A stretch of 64,000 nucleotides of DNA from Planktothrix tepida PCC 9214 (GCF_900009145.1 NZ_LN889796.1:249601-313600); one strand, 5' to 3'; counted from the stretch's first letter, positions 35,494 to 45,172 are shown. Translations and numbers: made by a program. The notes: generated by a model from the sequence alone, not told the origin.

Positions 35494-35529
35494 TCAGTTA
35501 TCAGTTATCAGTTATCAGTTATCAGTTAT
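35493..35529. repeat. Tandem heptamer tract (TTATCAG)n, paired with an inverted tract at 35696-35722
   Basis: Five TTATCAG units immediately follow the DUF3143 stop. About 170 bp further, four units appear in the opposite orientation (GATAACT..., 35696-35722) directly at the end of uppS. The two could pair as a long hairpin between convergent transcripts. Confidence 0.85.
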
Positions 35530-35723
35530 GGGTGAGTATTTGTTGTCGATTAGGCATAACGTAATTACAGTAATTATTCATAACTGCTGACGAAATAGTA
35601 ATCCCTGATTCGAGTCTTTTTAAGAAGTGCAAAAATCATTTTTCCCTCTGTCGTCCCCAATCTCTCCAAAACTTCTGCAACCCAACTAACATCTCAACTG
35701 ATAACTGATAACTGATAACTGAT

Positions 35724-36473
35724 TCAAACTTTCCCAAACCTCCGCTCCCGTTTTTGATAGGAAGATAAGGCTAGATGGAGTTCCTGATGATCAAAATCCG
35801 GCCAGAGAGTATCGGTAACATAAATTTCTGCATAGGCAAGTTGCCATAATAAAAAATTACTAATTCGCAATTCTCCACTGGTGCGAATTAATAAATCTGG
35901 GTGACACATTCCGGCTGTATATAAATGTTGTTCAAACAGCGTTTCATCAATATCTTCCGGTTGAATGAACCCTTGTTTAACTTGATTTGCAATTTCTCTA
36001 CAAGCCGTTAAAATTTCTTGTCGTCCGCCATAATTCGTAGCAATGGTAAATAGAATCCCCTTATTGGTTTTCGTTTCCTCCATTGAATATTCTATTTTTT
36101 TCTGTAGAGACTGGGGAAGTGCCGTTAAATTTCCCACAAACTGAATTTGCACTTCCTCTTCCATCATTTCCCGTAGTTCACGCATTAAAACCCGCTCAAA
36201 CAACGCCATTAAAAAATCCACTTCTTCTAACGGACGGCCCCAATTTTCTGTAGAAAAGGCATAAGCTGTTAGTGCTTGCACACCCCAATCTCGACAACAG
36301 CGTAAGGCTTCTTTGAGGGCATCCACTCCCCGACGATGACCCATTGTTCGCGGTAAACCCCGACGTTTCGCCCAACGACCATTGCCATCCATAATCACAG
36401 CAATGTGTTTGGGCAAACGGCTTTGGTCTAAATCTGCGGGTAATTCATATATAACCCTTGTTTTAGCACTCAT
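35724..36473 (-). CDS. uppS: Cis-prenyltransferase (undecaprenyl diphosphate synthase type)
   Basis: From ATG 36473 the enzyme has 249 residues. [17 protein letters not shown] includes catalytic Asp29; further family motifs are [23 protein letters not shown] and the C-terminal [20 protein letters not shown] then AYAE. It makes the polyprenyl carrier for cell-wall and glycan export. A longer start to 36557 would run into cdaA and lacks family likeness. The ATG overlaps the cdaA stop by 4 nt (ATGA), so both are translated in a coupled manner. Confidence 0.95.
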   Translation of the reverse strand: MSAKTRVIYELPADLDQSRLPKHIAVIMDGNGRWAKRRGLPRTMGHRRGVDALKEALRCCRDWGVQALTAYAFSTENWGRPLEEVDFLMALFERVLMRELREMMEEEVQIQFVGNLTALPQSLQKKIEYSMEETKTNKGILFTIATNYGGRQEILTACREIANQVKQGFIQPEDIDETLFEQHLYTAGMCHPDLLIRTSGELRISNFLLWQLAYAEIYVTDTLWPDFDHQELHLALSSYQKRERRFGKV

Positions 36474-37369
36474 TTTTTCTCCCGAGAAGCTTTGGAACGA
36501 GGACGGAATAGGCCAGATACTAAAGCCCTTCCTTGGGAACCAATGCGGTTTCCCCAATGGGTAATCGAAATTGAAGCAGCAGTTCTGTCATCATTGGATG
36601 TCCAAGACCGAGCTTCTAATAGCTCTTTCAGTTTACTGCTAGTTAAGGGTCGATTGAGGACTCCTTTCTCCGCCAAAGAAATTGAACCCGTTTCTTCTGA
36701 CACTACAATACACATACATTTTGCCACCCGTTCCGTAATTCCCATCGCGGCTCGATGGCGAGTTCCCAATTGTCGAGACGCCATTCGTTCAGATAGTGGT
36801 AGAATTACCCCCGCCGCCGCAATTCGAGACGCCCGAATTAACACCGCCCCATCATGTAACAGGGTTTTAGGTTGAAAAATCGTTTGTAACAGTTCCCTGG
36901 AGACTTCTGCATTTAGTTTAACCCCCGGAACCGAAAAATCCCGTTCATCAATGGGGCTGGCTGTTTCAATAATAATTAATGCACCTGTGCGGTTTTGTGA
37001 AAGTTCTTTAACAGCTTCTACAATTTGATCAATCACTCCATCGGGTTCGGGAATCACACGGCGACCTTGACCAAACAGTTGCGAAACTTCTCCCCGACCC
37101 AATTGTTCTAAAAATTGGCGAAATTCCGACTGTAACATGACTGCCATCGCTACGGCAGACCCTGTAACTAAACTATTGAGGGCAATATACAATAACCTTA
37201 AATTAGCCCAGTTACTCAGAGCCGTTGCCAACATCAGAATAATAAACCCTCGCACCATCCATAGAGTACGGCGTTCTCCAATGATGACTAAGACCACATA
37301 AGCGACGGCAAAAACTAATCCAATATCAAGACTTTGAATCAACCAGGGAGGAATTCCTTGCTTTGTCAT
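36470..37369 (-). CDS. cdaA: Diadenylate cyclase CdaA (c-di-AMP synthase)
   Basis: The 299-residue protein has three N-terminal membrane segments (about 10-80) and a DAC domain with DGA at 173-175 (LLHDGAVLI) and RHR at 204-206 ([10 protein letters not shown]), the two catalytic motifs that condense two ATP into c-di-AMP. It also carries [14 protein letters not shown] typical of CdaA/DacA. It lies between lysA and uppS. A c-di-AMP riboswitch lies 5-6 kb away on the other strand. A C-terminal basic tail of about 25 residues ([12 protein letters not shown]) is present. Confidence 0.96.
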   Translation of the reverse strand: MTKQGIPPWLIQSLDIGLVFAVAYVVLVIIGERRTLWMVRGFIILMLATALSNWANLRLLYIALNSLVTGSAVAMAVMLQSEFRQFLEQLGRGEVSQLFGQGRRVIPEPDGVIDQIVEAVKELSQNRTGALIIIETASPIDERDFSVPGVKLNAEVSRELLQTIFQPKTLLHDGAVLIRASRIAAAGVILPLSERMASRQLGTRHRAAMGITERVAKCMCIVVSEETGSISLAEKGVLNRPLTSSKLKELLEARSWTSNDDRTAASISITHWGNRIGSQGRALVSGLFRPRSKASREKK

Positions 37370-37485
37370 GAATAGGCGCCGTATTCATCGAAAATTATTA
37401 TCAAATTTTAGAGTTAAATTGTTAGTGGTTAACGGTTGACTCTTGATTGTTAAAGTATCAACTGTCAACCGTCAACTGTTAATCG

Positions 37486-38874
37486 TTAAGGGTTGAGTGT
37501 CAACCGTTCGGGAAGTCGATCTTTTCCGATTAAATCTTGGTAAGATTCTCGTTCAATAATCACGTTAGCATCGCCATCGTTGACTAAAATCGCCGCAGGT
37601 TTAGACAGTCGGTTATAGTTCGATGCCATACTATAGTTGTAGGCTCCGGTTGCCATCACCACGAGAATATCCCCAGATTCAACTTTCGGAAGTTGAGCAT
37701 CCTTAATTAAAATATCCCCAGATTCACAATGTTTTCCTGCCAGGGTGACTGGTTCAGTCATGGGTGCAGACATTTGATTCGCCAATACCACTCGGTATAA
37801 GGACTGATAGGTAATCGGACGGGGATTATCGGACATTCCGCCATCTACAGCAATATAGGTGCGAATTCCAGGGACTTGTTTTTGAGAACCAACGGTATAA
37901 GCTGTAACGCAACTAGACCCAATAATCGACCGTCCCGGTTCACATAATAATCGCGGTAGGGGATATTGTTTCTGTTGACAAGCGTTTACAATGGAATCGG
38001 TAACAATTTTTACCCATTCTTCAATGCTTGGAGGGTCATCTGATTCAGTATAACAAATACCCAAACCCCCACCAATATTAACTTCTGAAAGATTTAAACC
38101 ATATTGATTCGCTTTTGTCAATGTATCAATAATGACATATCCTAAATCTTCGTGGGGTTGTAATTCAAAAATTTGCGAACCAATATGAGCATGAACCCCA
38201 ATACAAACTAAACCCGGTTGTTGACTGATAAATTGAAACACTTCATCCAATTGACCGGGATCAAAACCAAATTTACTATCTAAATGTCCGGTACGAATAT
38301 ATTCATGGGTATGACATTCAATTCCAGGGGTAAACCGAATCATAACCCGAATCGGATGATCAACAATCGACTGTTGACTCAGTTGAGCCAGAATCTTTAA
38401 ATCTGACCAATTATCTGCAACAACCGTACATTCATTTTCAATGGCTAATTGAATTTCCTCTGAGGATTTATTATTACCATGTAAGTAGGTTTTCTGGGGT
38501 GGAACTCCTGCTTGTAAAGCGGTATAGAGTTCGCCTCCTGAAACCACATCAATTCCTAACCCTTCAGAAGCAACAATTGCACAAATCGCTAAACAATTCC
38601 AGGCTTTGGAGGCATACAAAACTAAAGATTCACCCGGATAATGACGTTTGAAGGCTTCCCGGTATTGTTGACAAGCCGTTCGCAGGGTGGTTTCATCGAC
38701 GATATAAAGGGGTGTGCCAAATTGTTCAACTAAAGCAGTAACATCACAACCGCCAATTTCTAAGTGATCTTGGGGGTTGACTTTCGCCGTTAGAGGGAGT
38801 AGATGTTGATTAGGCGATCGCGTTTCACTGGCATCCGTTGATGCCGATAGGTATTGCAGTCCAGAATTTTGCAC
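37486..38874 (-). CDS. lysA: Diaminopimelate decarboxylase
   Basis: The 462-residue PLP enzyme carries out the last step of lysine synthesis. The PLP lysine is Lys90 in VLYASKAWNC; later motifs include HIGSQIFE, NIGGGLGICY (phosphate loop), CEPGRSI and CESGDIL, the active-site Cys of the second subunit, and GAYNYSMASNYN near the C-terminus. It leads lysA-cdaA-uppS, an order common in cyanobacteria, linking lysine and diaminopimelate, c-di-AMP and carrier lipid to wall synthesis. The N-terminal 30 residues are an extra tail. Confidence 0.95.
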   Translation of the reverse strand: MQNSGLQYLSASTDASETRSPNQHLLPLTAKVNPQDHLEIGGCDVTALVEQFGTPLYIVDETTLRTACQQYREAFKRHYPGESLVLYASKAWNCLAICAIVASEGLGIDVVSGGELYTALQAGVPPQKTYLHGNNKSSEEIQLAIENECTVVADNWSDLKILAQLSQQSIVDHPIRVMIRFTPGIECHTHEYIRTGHLDSKFGFDPGQLDEVFQFISQQPGLVCIGVHAHIGSQIFELQPHEDLGYVIIDTLTKANQYGLNLSEVNIGGGLGICYTESDDPPSIEEWVKIVTDSIVNACQQKQYPLPRLLCEPGRSIIGSSCVTAYTVGSQKQVPGIRTYIAVDGGMSDNPRPITYQSLYRVVLANQMSAPMTEPVTLAGKHCESGDILIKDAQLPKVESGDILVVMATGAYNYSMASNYNRLSKPAAILVNDGDANVIIERESYQDLIGKDRLPERLTLNP

Positions 38875-39070
38875 AGGAAATACTATATTAACACTTCTAT
38901 GGATCTGATTTTACCTTAAAGTTGTCCCCCCTCACCAGCCATAGGAGGGAAATAGAAATTTTCGATGAATGTATTAAGATTATAATCACTCAGGATGGAG
39001 ATTATATTGAGTATAAGTTTAATCATTAGTTAATCTAGGGTCTAATCTGAATTAGAAGATTGTAGGAGCA

Positions 39071-39667
39071 ATGGGAAAACAATATTTAGAATTACAACTT
39101 TTAAGCGATGATCAACTTTCTGCGGTTGTCGAACTCGATCAACGCTGTTTAGGCGGACTTTGGACAATAGACGGATATCAACGAGAAATTGATAGCCCTA
39201 ATAGTGATTTAATCATTTGGAAACGAGTTAATGAAACCGAAAATTCACAACCGATCTCAGAAGACTTAAAATTACCTAAAATAGAATTAAAAAATCCGGG
39301 AAGTTCGGGTAATGAAATTATAGGAATTGGGTGTTTATGGGCAATCTTAGAAGAAGCGCATATTACAATTTTAGCCATTGATCCAGACTATCAAGGAAAA
39401 GGGTTAGGTGAAGCGTTATTATTTCAATTATTAGTATCAGCTTGGAAACGGAAACTCGAACGCGCTACCCTAGAAGTTAAAGTTTCTAATCAACGGGCAA
39501 TTAATTTATATCAGAAATTTGGTTTTAAAGAAGCAGGCCGCCGCAAAGGCTATTACCAAGATACCGGAGAAGATGCCTTAATTCTCTGGCGAGGGGATCT
39601 TCATCGTCCCCATTTTCCCCAAGTTCTCCATCAGTGGTATCAAGAGATTTGTTTGAGGTTATTGTAA
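39071..39667 (+). CDS. rimI: Ribosomal protein S18 alanine N-acetyltransferase-like GNAT enzyme
   Basis: The 198-residue GNAT protein has the acetyl-CoA motif ILAIDPDYQGKGLGEALLFQ and the RimI-type ATLEVKVSNQRAINLYQKFG FKEAGRRKGYY, with the C-terminal DALILWRGDL. It should acetylate the N-terminus of ribosomal protein S18 or related proteins. An insert of about 30 residues (SQPISEDLKLPKIELKNPGS) lies between the first strands. It is transcribed divergently from lysA. A decayed copy of its 3' end is found at 43150-43302. Confidence 0.9.
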   Translation: MGKQYLELQLLSDDQLSAVVELDQRCLGGLWTIDGYQREIDSPNSDLIIWKRVNETENSQPISEDLKLPKIELKNPGSSGNEIIGIGCLWAILEEAHITILAIDPDYQGKGLGEALLFQLLVSAWKRKLERATLEVKVSNQRAINLYQKFGFKEAGRRKGYYQDTGEDALILWRGDLHRPHFPQVLHQWYQEICLRLL

Positions 39668-39752
39668 AGAAATACGAAAAGCGGGCTAAATACCCGCTCC
39701 ACAGTTTTGATCTATATTCATAGATATTGATCGATACTTGAAAATTGTAAAT

Positions 39753-40514
39753 TTATACTGAGATTGTGTCTTTAGTGGCGGCTTTATTTTTGTTTTTATT
39801 GGCTTGCTTTTTCAAGACTGAACCAAACCCTAAAGCAGCGGCTGAACCTAAAATGGTCAGAGGTTCGGGAACGTCTTGCTGTCGTGTACCATCCAGTTTC
39901 AAGCTTCCTCCATTACCTACGGCTTGCATTCTGACATAAGGACTCATACCGGCGGTATCAAGCGTGAAATCGGATGCAAATGTTAAATTCAGAGTGGCTT
40001 TACTGAAGAAATTAGGGCCAGCAGATAAAGCACTTGAGCTTATAGCATCAGGGTTATAGATTCCGCCTTGAATCTGAGGGCTGTTCTCCCCGTTGTTAAG
40101 AGCGGCTGCTAGATAATCGAGGGTAATACCATTCGTTTTTTCATCATATAAAATGCTCCAAGGTAATGTGCTGTCGCTACTGCTACCAATGGTCTGAAGA
40201 GTACCTGAGCTATTATAAGCTTTTAGTGTCCAAGCTGTGATTGCTGGATCAGATAATCCTTTATTATTGAAGCCAAATCCAGTAATAGCGGGAGCATTAT
40301 CACCAGTACCATCATTTAACTTGGTAGAAGAAGTATTCCACAAATCAACCGTAACATTTTGGGTTCCTAAGCCTGTAAAGTTCATCGTGGCTGAACCTGT
40401 TCCCCCATTATCGGTACCGGAGAAATCAAAAGTTAACGCTTGAGCGGGTAAGCTGGTTGCAACTGCAACACTGGCAGCCATAAAGAAAGAAGGAAGAATA
40501 GTATTGAATTTCAT
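39753..40514 (-). CDS. PEP-CTERM sorted secreted protein
   Basis: The 253-residue protein has a signal peptide with cleavage at LPAQA near residue 26 and a mature part rich in Gly, Ser, Asn and Thr. The C-terminus has the sorting signal DVPEPLTILGSAAALGFGSV and a basic tail (KKQANKNKNK), here extended by about ten residues. A cyanoexosortase operon follows 350 bp upstream on the same strand, so it is a probable substrate. The body contains no catalytic motif known to me; a structural or surface role is likely. Confidence 0.92.
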   Translation of the reverse strand: MKFNTILPSFFMAASVAVATSLPAQALTFDFSGTDNGGTGSATMNFTGLGTQNVTVDLWNTSSTKLNDGTGDNAPAITGFGFNNKGLSDPAITAWTLKAYNSSGTLQTIGSSSDSTLPWSILYDEKTNGITLDYLAAALNNGENSPQIQGGIYNPDAISSSALSAGPNFFSKATLNLTFASDFTLDTAGMSPYVRMQAVGNGGSLKLDGTRQQDVPEPLTILGSAAALGFGSVLKKQANKNKNKAATKDTISV

Positions 40515-40803
40515 AGTTTATGTCTTTGAGTAGATGTAATTTTGTTCTATCTCTTTAAGAATATACTTAACTTGCTAAACTCAATTGCTTCACGCAACAA
40601 GTTCATCAACTCTTTAAAATTGGGGGATTATAATTTTTTTTTATATAACAATCCTGAAAAAGTAGCTTTAAATACAGTTTGAGAGGATCGTTTGGCTGAT
40701 AAATCCAGAATTTTATGTTTTCTTCTGTTCTTCCCTAGGCTAAATTTCCTAAACAGGGGAATATTCCATAATCTAAATTTATAAATTTTTTGGGGAAAAT
40801 CAA

Positions 40804-40850
40804 TCTGGAGGACTTTACATAAGGGGGGTAAATATAAAGTCACCTCCAGA
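40804..40850 (-). terminator. Long hairpin at the end of the exosortase operon
   Basis: TCTGGAGG.ACTTTA (40804-40817) pairs with TAAAGT.CCTCCAGA (40835-40850), a 14-bp stem with a small bulge directly after the HpsJ-like stop codon at 40866. The remaining gap to the PEP-CTERM gene (40515-40803) is AT-rich and holds no supported gene. Confidence 0.6.
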
Positions 40851-40865
40851 AATACCAAACTTGAG

Positions 40866-41600
40866 CTAACGAGCCCAACGGGTAGAACGCCAGATAATAA
40901 TGAAAAGTGTCCCTGAAATTAAAGCACCCAAGTTCCACTTAATGGAATTTTTCAGCAATGTTAGACGTTGACCAGACTGAACTATACTGGCTTGGTTTGA
41001 CAATTGATTTTCCGTTTTAGAGATAAAATTAGAAAGTTCATCTTTGACTTTTTGGAGTTGTTCTGAGGTTTGAATATCAGGAGCGCGACCTTGATTATCC
41101 AAACGGCGCAATAAAGCTTTCATCTCTTCAGCCGTTTGGGTTGTAGCCAGTTGTTTTTTGACTTCCTGAATTTGGGTAATATTTTGCTGGACTTGAGAGC
41201 TAATTTGACTTTGAGCTTGTTTATCCAAGCGAATTGTATTAAAAACGCCTAGAGGAATCAAGAGCAAGAATAATAAACCCACGAGTAAAGTTAGCCAGGA
41301 CAGGAGTTTAACCAAGGGAAATTCCCAATTTTCGCGTCCAATGTGTTCGCCATAAAAAACTAAAAGGAAGCCAATTAAAGGAACTGCAACTCGTTCAACT
41401 AAACCACCAATTGTTTGAAATTCCCAGGCTGGATTCATGATTTGAGGTGGGAATAATAATGCAATGACATCCATTAAGGCTAACACCAGCAAGCCATATC
41501 CAATCCAGTGCCAGAGGGAGATAGATTCCAGTAAAGAAAAACTAAACTTTCTCAACTCTTCCAGTAGAGTTGGTGAAGGGTCACTATTCGGTTTCATCAT
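40866..41600 (-). CDS. HpsJ-like membrane protein of the cyanoexosortase locus
   Basis: The 244-residue protein has membrane segments at about residues 30-50, 68-85, 95-120 and 222-240. Between them lies a long coiled coil (about 125-215; QSQISSQVQQNITQIQEVKK). This layout matches HpsJ-like proteins that accompany cyanoexosortase and hormogonium polysaccharide genes. It follows the small associated gene after 46 bp on the same strand and probably belongs to the exosortase operon. A scaffolding role at the membrane is inferred from the coil. Confidence 0.8.
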   Translation of the reverse strand: MMKPNSDPSPTLLEELRKFSFSLLESISLWHWIGYGLLVLALMDVIALLFPPQIMNPAWEFQTIGGLVERVAVPLIGFLLVFYGEHIGRENWEFPLVKLLSWLTLLVGLLFLLLIPLGVFNTIRLDKQAQSQISSQVQQNITQIQEVKKQLATTQTAEEMKALLRRLDNQGRAPDIQTSEQLQKVKDELSNFISKTENQLSNQASIVQSGQRLTLLKNSIKWNLGALISGTLFIIIWRSTRWAR

Positions 41601-41646
41601 GATTTTTATTGTTGATTTCAGGAAGTAGATATTTTTTGAGGACGTT

Positions 41647-41808
41647 TTAGGCTCTGTTTAGAACAGAAGAAAATCCTTGACGTTGGGTTTGCCTTTTTGT
41701 CGGATTCTCTGGGTTAGGACTGAGTAAAATCTGAACCCAAATCATCATAGCAGTTCCACACAGAAGTATTAAAACTATAATTCTGTATCGCTGGAATAGG
41801 TTGCTCAC
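41647..41808 (-). CDS. 53-residue exosortase-associated membrane protein
   Basis: The start GTG 41808 overlaps the exosortase stop (GTGA), so its translation is coupled to that gene. The product SNLFQRYRIIVLILLCGTAM and MIWVQILLSPNPENPTKRQT has one membrane segment (about 9-30) and a polar basic tail. Its place matches the associated proteins seen beside cyanoexosortases, but it is shorter than the ones I know. An upstream ATG at 41865 would add 19 residues within the exosortase gene and is less likely. Confidence 0.7.
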   Translation of the reverse strand: MSNLFQRYRIIVLILLCGTAMMIWVQILLSPNPENPTKRQTQRQGFSSVLNRA

Positions 41809-42665
41809 GGTTTCAGTTCTCCAGAGGGTTGAGCATCTTGTCGCATTAAAAACAGATAAAAGCATCCGAAAACCATAACCTCGATTAAACCAAAAATTAG
41901 AGAGCCTTCTCCTTCATGCCAATAATAGAAGGCTTTGGTTTGGCCGGAGTTAACCAAGAGTAACATCAAGGCAACTCGCAAGCTATTAATCACAAAACCA
42001 ATAATTATGGCAATTACAGGGGTGATAATTTTATGAAAGCGTTTCCCGGTGGGATATAATAGTAAACAGATAATTGATAACCCTAACAAATAGTTCATTG
42101 CTTCTAAGCCAGAACATCCACTGTAAACCTTAACGGCTCCAGATGGCATCAAGACATATACTCCGTCGCGAGTCACATCAAAACCGGTATACCAAAGCAA
42201 AAAATGGGTAAATTTAGCGGTGGTTTCAGAAGGATCAAAAATTGGTGTTAAAATGGCAGCAGGTACTCCTAGAAAAAAGAGAATCATCAGTTCTCGCCAA
42301 TATTGAACAATGCCTTTTAGACTGGATGCGACTAAACTTAAACCGATAGCACCGAGAAAAGGAGCTATTCGTAAAAAATAATCAGTTTGAGTTGGAACAG
42401 TCAGACTTTTTAGATAAAAAATAACAATTAAAACTGTTCCAAGTATAGTGGAAAGTAGGTCACTGTTCAAGTTTAAGCTTGGCCATTTTTCGCGTAAAAG
42501 CGTGATCACGGCAAGCCAAAATAGCAAACTCATGCCGAGATGAGCAAGATCTTCTGCTTTCCAAATTAAGGTAAAGTATATACAACTCAGGCTAGTAGCC
42601 AGAGTTAACAGCCAAAAAGAATGGGTTTTAACCAGTTGACTCAAATTGATAGGGGAAGACTTCAT
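41805..42665 (-). CDS. Cyanoexosortase (PEP-CTERM processing transpeptidase)
   Basis: The 286-residue membrane protein has about eight hydrophobic segments and the exosortase triad: Cys184 in VYSGCSGLEAMNY, Arg230 in VINSLRVALM and His250 in YYWHEGEG. It recognises PEP-CTERM tails and sorts proteins to the surface, probably attaching them to a lipid or glycan. The window holds two likely substrates, at 26221-27246 and 39753-40514. It is the first gene of an operon with the small associated protein and the HpsJ-like protein. Confidence 0.95.
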   Translation of the reverse strand: MKSSPINLSQLVKTHSFWLLTLATSLSCIYFTLIWKAEDLAHLGMSLLFWLAVITLLREKWPSLNLNSDLLSTILGTVLIVIFYLKSLTVPTQTDYFLRIAPFLGAIGLSLVASSLKGIVQYWRELMILFFLGVPAAILTPIFDPSETTAKFTHFLLWYTGFDVTRDGVYVLMPSGAVKVYSGCSGLEAMNYLLGLSIICLLLYPTGKRFHKIITPVIAIIIGFVINSLRVALMLLLVNSGQTKAFYYWHEGEGSLIFGLIEVMVFGCFYLFLMRQDAQPSGELKP

Positions 42666-43149
42666 CTGATTGGTTTGTGGCTATTGAATTGAGATTGAAG
42701 GTATTGACCTTAATATCCTATAATATCTGATAGTCAGTGATGAACTGACATTATACACGGTCGGTTATGTTAGGTGGAGATAAAGAAAAGCATCGCAAAT
42801 TCATTGGGGAAGTAATTAAGCCGAATTTAATTAATTGAAACAGTAATTTAATCATTTGAAAACGGGTAGACTAGAACGAAAACTTAAAAACGAAGCCAAA
42901 AGAATCTCCATTCGCTTAAATATCCCTCTTCTGTCACTCTCCGGTTTTTCCTATGATTAGTAATTTCCAAAGCCACGTTATAGTCAACAGTCTGGGATGT
43001 GGCGATCGCATTTTGACTAATTTCGCACTCTCAGGAATTGCTACTGAGAAAAAATAACGCGATCACTTGCTCTGTCTAGGCTCTAGGATTCAAAAAATGC
43101 AAGGTTTTTCGGAAACTGACAGAAGAGGGATAGAATTAAAAAATATTAC
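42666..43149. other. Gene-free region between the exosortase operon and the rimI-like remnant
   Basis: The stretch is AT-rich with many stops in all frames. It contains a HIP1 octamer near 43002 and no convincing ORF, RNA or repeat array. A short frame near 42857-42955 (RLERKLKNEAKRISIRLN) may be a decayed gene end but has no support. The exosortase promoter is probably within the first 100 bp. Confidence 0.4.
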
Positions 43150-43302
43150 TATTTCAGATTGGCTTTAAAGAAGCAGGACGTCGCAAAGGCTAGTACCAAG
43201 ATACCGGAGAAGATGGCTTAATTCTCAGGTGAGAGGATCTTCATCGTCCCCATTTTCCCCAAGTTATCCATCAGTGGTATCAAGAGATTGGTTTGAGGTT
43301 AA
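43150..43302 (+). pseudogene. Degenerate duplicate of the rimI 3' end
   Basis: About 150 bp match 39514-39667 at most positions, from GGYTTTAAAGAAGCAGG through GATCTTCATCGTCCCCATTT to GTTTGAGGTTA. The copy has a TAG in place of a Tyr codon (AAAGGCTAGTACC), a small deletion, and no 5' part. It lies 3.6 kb from the intact gene in the same orientation. It ends close to a palindrome repeat and the group II intron. Confidence 0.85.
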
Positions 43303-43317
43303 CAGGTTAACAGGTTG

Positions 43318-43338
43318 ACAGGCAAGATGCCTGTTCTA
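43318..43338. repeat. Dispersed palindrome AACAGGCA/TGCCTGTT, third copy
   Basis: This copy is inverted relative to the one at 1979-2000 and lies between the rimI remnant and the group II intron, about 36 bp before the intron. Confidence 0.65.
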
Positions 43339-43374
43339 CCATTCACAGAGCATTGTGCTAGAATCCATCAGTAA

Positions 43375-44762
43375 GTGCGAGACGTTCCTGCCAAAGTCTA
43401 GGTTTAAACCCCAAAACGTAAGCAGGGAGATAGGTTCAGACAACTGGTAATTGAGGCTAAATCAATAGTAAATCCAATTAAATCTATCTCAACTTTGAAA
43501 ATGTGATCGTAAAGGAAGGTCAATCTCGGAGTCAATGGTGCGGCTTTCCGAACAATAAAGTACGGTAGCCCATTCCAAAGAGATACGGCAATTCCCACAG
43601 TGTCAGACTGATTATCAAAACACTGAAGTTGGGAATAACGGGAAATCGGATATAAGTCAAATATCTAAGTAGTTCTCTAGCCAATTGCCCAAGAATAACG
43701 AAAGTGAACATCCGGCTTGAACTGTCGAAAGGATGAAGTAGCGAAATTGACTTGATTACGCTGCGTTCAAAAGAACAAGGGGAAAGGTAGAGATTTTACT
43801 GTTCATCTACAAAGGTAAGGTTATATTTGCAACACTTACTAAGACTCCCAAAAGTACCCCGGCAGATAGGATGATTCTAAAGGCAATAAACCCATTTTCA
43901 AGGAACGTTAAAACCCCTCATCTACTCCTACAGAGGTCGAAGACTGCTAGGTAGCCACAAATCTAAGGCGGATGTTATGAGGGCGAGAGATGGAGTCAGA
44001 AGCCAAAGCCTAGATGTAATGTCCAGGATACGCTGATAGATTCCGGTTTAGTTGTTAGGTAAGGTTTCAATTAGCAGTTAAAACGGTGAAAACGAGTATA
44101 ACCAAGACTACGAGTGCATGGAATACTATCAATTGGGCGAAAGTTCAACGGGTAGTATTTAAGCTGCAAAAGAGAATTTACCAGGCATCATTATCGGGAC
44201 AAAATGCAAAAGCTCGGAAGCTCCAAAAACTTCTAGTCAAGTCATATTACGCCAAACTTTTATCAATTAGAAAGGTGACTCAGGATAATCAAGGCAAGAA
44301 GACAGCCGGGGTCGATGGAATAAAATCCATTACACCCAAACAGCGATTAGAACTTGCCAACAACTTGAGTAAATACCAAAAGGCAAAACCACTCCGTAGG
44401 AAATGGATACCCAAACCCAACGGAGAGAAACGACCCCTAGGTATCCCAACTATACAAGATAGAGTGAGGCAAGCCTTGGTTAAATCTGCTTTAGAACCTC
44501 AGTGGGAAGCCAGATTCGAGGGTGAGAGCTATGGATTTAGACCCGGACGTTCAGCCCATGACGCAATGTCAAGAATCTATGTAAGCATCAACAAAAAAGA
44601 ATATTACAACTAAAACGGCAACTGATGGGTCTTACAACTCAAAAGAAACCGGATGTTCTGATGACAACAGTTAACTAGACTCTTAAGCCGTGTGCGGTGA
44701 AAGTCGCTCTTCACGGTTTTGAATGGGAGTCGGGGGTTGTAAAGCCCCCCTCGACCCCTAAT
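43375..44762 (+). mobile_element. Group II intron with deleted reverse transcriptase
   Basis: The 5' end GTGCGAGACG fits the group II consensus GTGYG. A domain V-like hairpin, GCCGTGTGCGGTGAAAGTCG... CACGG, lies at about 44686-44720, and a domain VI-like stem (GGGAGTCGGGGG.../...CCCCCTCGACCCC) at about 44726-44758. The intron is only about 1.39 kb, while intact members of this type are about 2.3-2.6 kb. The missing part is within the encoded protein. The domain I region (43375-44085) is non-coding. Exact 3' end is inferred. Confidence 0.75.
44086..44613 (+). pseudogene. Group II intron maturase/reverse transcriptase, N-terminal fragment
   Basis: The 175-codon ORF begins TSITKTTSAWNTINWAKVQR and contains DGIKSITPKQRLELAN, KAKPLRRKWIPKPNGEKRPL and YGFRPGRSAHDAM, i.e. 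RT blocks 0 to 2. It stops before the catalytic YADD and the maturase and endonuclease domains; a full protein has about 560-600 residues. Domain V begins only 70 bp after the stop. The intron could splice only with help from a maturase in trans. GTG is the start. Confidence 0.88.
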
Positions 44763-45172
44763 AATCGAAAGTCATCCCGTTAGCCACAACACAGTTGAGG
44801 CTTGCAGAGAGACAACCTCTATACAGAATCAAAATTCTATTTAGAGTAAGCTGTCTCTATTCAAGTCTTGATCCCTATCCTGATCTTGCCGATTCAAGAG
44901 GAGGAATAAGGATTTAGGCTCACCTTTGAGTCAGTCGTTGTGTCTAACTTTATAAAAAACAACCGTAGGGCAGGATATTTTTTCCTGCAAAATCAATCTT
45001 CTCAGAATTTCTAGGAAGGTTGTAGGTCAACCCCAAGTTGGGCAAAGATTCCCAGTTGAAGGAGACCAGGCAACGCCAACCTAGAACCTGACTAGCGCGA
45101 GAAATTAAAGTGCCAAAATGAACCCTTTCATTTTTTAGCAAACGTTTTAATTTTTCCGAAGTTAGGAGTCTC
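44763..45172. other. Upstream region of clpC without a gene
   Basis: The region has small hairpins (for example GCAGGA...TCCTGC at 44970-44988) and long non-coding stretches. The minus-strand frame 44950-45474 is the shadow of clpC. The clpC promoter is expected here, but no clear -35/-10 pair was assigned. Confidence 0.4.

Noticed and set aside
40628..40858. 76-residue minus-strand ORF after the HpsJ-like gene
   Set aside because: It spans the terminator hairpin at 40804-40850 and its composition is not gene-like.
43404..43598. 64-residue minus-strand ORF
   Set aside because: It lies in the domain I part of the group II intron and is better explained as ribozyme sequence.
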